NCBI GenBank assembly: GCA_019057355.1
Contig: DXJM01000028.1
Location: 1 to 13,999, forward strand
Length of the DNA: 13,999 nt
Origin: Promethearchaeota archaeon
GTDB lineage: Archaea; Asgardarchaeota; Lokiarchaeia; Sigyniarchaeales; SOKP01
Direction: 5' to 3'
Position 1 is the stretch's first letter, and each line of letters starts with the position of its first letter. A program made the translations under genes and the position numbers. Positions 12,650-13,999 of the stretch are shown here, one piece after another. The notes beneath the pieces are model-generated. The model worked only from the letters and a program-made list of their open reading frames with translations. It was not told the origin of the DNA and ran no database searches.

Positions 12650-13933
12650 TTATGGACACTGAATAACACCTTGTGCCCACAAGCATCCACCACAAGTAGG
12701 GAACTCATTTCCTTGACAATCCTCTTCATTAGTTTTCGCCATTTCACAACCGCCACAATACGCGCAAGGGGCAAAATCAAATTTTTGCACGCGTTCACGA
12801 AAAGAAATGTGTTCGGGATCATGCCAGAGTTCGGATAAGCTTTTTTCCTTCACATTGCCGATAATCCACCTGCGTGAGAAACGTTCACGATCCATATAAT
12901 AGCTAACATGGTCATGAAGTAACGAAAGGCAAGGGCTAAAACCACCATCCCATCCAATCACACCTACTCCACTCTCTATGAAAGGACAGCGATTTATAGA
13001 GCTTCTCAATTTTAATCCTCCCCAAGTTACCGATTTGCTGTAATGCATTAACCAATAAAGTGGATCACGCGTGCTTTCCGATACATCCATTAAAGGCATG
13101 CTGAGTATGGGCCTTGGATCTGGAGAAGGAGGCGGAACTTCTCTTAAAATATCTCTATACAATACTTCTTTACATAGCTCTTTAGTGTAAGGGAGGACAT
13201 TTGTCACGAGAAAATAATGTGCTCCAAATTTGCGAGCGAGGTTTAAAATCTCTTGTAAGTCAGAAATATTACGTTTCATTGCCACGAATGCAATACCTAG
13301 CGAAGTCTTAGCATTGGGAACAACTCCACATAAATTATAAGCGAGGTCATTCTTTAAGATATTACTGAAATGTGCTACATTCTCAAGTATTTTGGGTAAA
13401 TTCGCTCCCATTCTGATATCTGCATAGCTATCTGGTGATGCCCCATCAATCGAGACCCACAGAATATCAAGTCCTGCTCTGATTAATTTTTTTGATAGTT
13501 CCTCTGTGAGAAGCGTTCCATTGGTAATTAATTCCACATGCGAACAAACTTTTTTAACTCGCGTTATCATCTCGATAATATTGGGATGGGATAAGGGTTC
13601 TCCAAAACCACCAAAAGATATTATAGGCTTGGGGGAAATGAGAGCTATGTCCTCCATCACGCGATCAAATACATCCTCAGACATTGTACCCATCGGCTCA
13701 TTCCAAGTGCGACGGATGCATGTACGGCAATTAAGGTTGCATTGACTTGTTGGTTCAATATATAATTTTAAAAGGTGTCTTGGACGGAGCAAATCTAAGC
13801 TTGTATTCTTCAATCCTATAGGTTCGGTGAATCCGGACTTAATTCCATTAGTTGATCCCAAATCTTTGGAGTGAGCTAAGGAACCTTGTTTATTCATTTC
13901 CATCCGATTTTTTTTTTTAGTTTGGAATTTCAT
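12650..13933 (-). CDS. Radical SAM/SPASM maturase of tungsten-cofactor oxidoreductases
   Basis: A 427-residue radical SAM protein. The SAM-cluster motif is C65-x3-C69-x2-C72 within EPTSQCNLNCRTC, followed by SFGGFGEPLSHPN (106-118), ELITNGTLLTEE (134-145) and WVSIDGASPDSYADIR (159-174). The C-terminus is a SPASM-like region for auxiliary iron-sulphur clusters with Cys316, 335, 390, 393, 396, 406, 414, 417 and 426, including CAYCGGCEMA and FPTCGGCLWAQGVIQCP. These features match the family of radical SAM proteins encoded beside aldehyde:ferredoxin-type tungsten oxidoreductases and thought to help mature them. No such oxidoreductase lies in the window; it could be upstream, beyond 13999. The start is ATG at 13933, preceded by GGGA at suitable distance; residues 1-50 are a poorly conserved leader and Met11 or Met13 are alternatives. 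The gene ends 60 bp from the convergent HxlR gene. Confidence 0.88.
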   Translation of the reverse strand: MKFQTKKKNRMEMNKQGSLAHSKDLGSTNGIKSGFTEPIGLKNTSLDLLRPRHLLKLYIEPTSQCNLNCRTCIRRTWNEPMGTMSEDVFDRVMEDIALISPKPIISFGGFGEPLSHPNIIEMITRVKKVCSHVELITNGTLLTEELSKKLIRAGLDILWVSIDGASPDSYADIRMGANLPKILENVAHFSNILKNDLAYNLCGVVPNAKTSLGIAFVAMKRNISDLQEILNLARKFGAHYFLVTNVLPYTKELCKEVLYRDILREVPPPSPDPRPILSMPLMDVSESTRDPLYWLMHYSKSVTWGGLKLRSSINRCPFIESGVGVIGWDGGFSPCLSLLHDHVSYYMDRERFSRRWIIGNVKEKSLSELWHDPEHISFRERVQKFDFAPCAYCGGCEMAKTNEEDCQGNEFPTCGGCLWAQGVIQCP

Positions 13934-13999
13934 ATATATCCCATAATAACAATAAAAAATAATAAAAATAAAATTTGGTATTATTTTGATTTATTTTCA

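Noticed and set aside
12631..12822. A 63-codon minus-strand frame overlapping the end of the radical SAM gene
   Set aside because: It is an out-of-frame shadow of the conserved SPASM coding region with no independent support.
11908..13933. A peptide natural-product (RiPP) cluster: Cys-rich peptide, ABC exporter and radical SAM/SPASM enzyme
   Set aside because: The radical SAM protein matches the tungsten-oxidoreductase maturase family closely, including its C-terminal Cys pattern, and lies in a separate convergent unit beyond the regulator. The small protein shows no leader or cleavage motif.

Overview
The window is AT-rich DNA from what looks like an archaeon. The signs are TATA-like boxes at archaeal spacing in front of several genes, a protein with an FmdE domain (the formylmethanofuran dehydrogenase subunit E family), an ACR3 arsenite pump, a maturase for tungsten-cofactor oxidoreductases, and a short SDS22-like leucine-rich-repeat protein whose C-terminal cap resembles those I associate with Asgard (Lokiarchaeota-type) genomes. 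The Asgard placement is an inference; no rRNA or other decisive marker is present.

Layout. Positions 70-4282 (minus strand) form one operon: a membrane-anchored substrate-binding protein, a FecCD/BtuC-type permease, its ATPase, and a fusion of a TrmO/TsaA-type domain, an FmdE domain and a zinc ribbon. It is probably a metal-chelate or corrinoid importer with an accessory protein. Positions 4283-6133 are a decaying region: a charged minus-strand fragment, a slightly GC-richer patch, and an archaeal M23-like gene whose frame is intact except for two in-frame stops. Next come the leucine-rich-repeat gene (6153-6728, minus) and an unexplained stretch.

Positions 6999-8946 are an arsenic locus: ACR3 and a small unknown gene on the minus strand, and on the plus strand an arsR-like gene with three in-frame stops. 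A transglutaminase-like gene (8981-9586, minus) and a 553-bp gap follow. Positions 10140-12589 hold a self-contained module. A HxlR-type regulator is transcribed away from a small Cys-rich protein, an ABC ATPase and an ABC-2 permease, which are joined by two ATGA stop/start overlaps. Two near-identical inverted repeats lie just downstream of the hxlR TATA box. The window ends with a radical SAM/SPASM maturase (12650-13933, minus); its tungsten enzyme partner is not in view.

The most interesting points are the HxlR / Cys-rich small protein / ABC exporter module, in which the small gene is easily missed; the TrmO-FmdE fusion at the end of an importer operon; and two or three loci where a recognisable or protein-like frame is broken only by TAA/TAG codons and by no frameshift.
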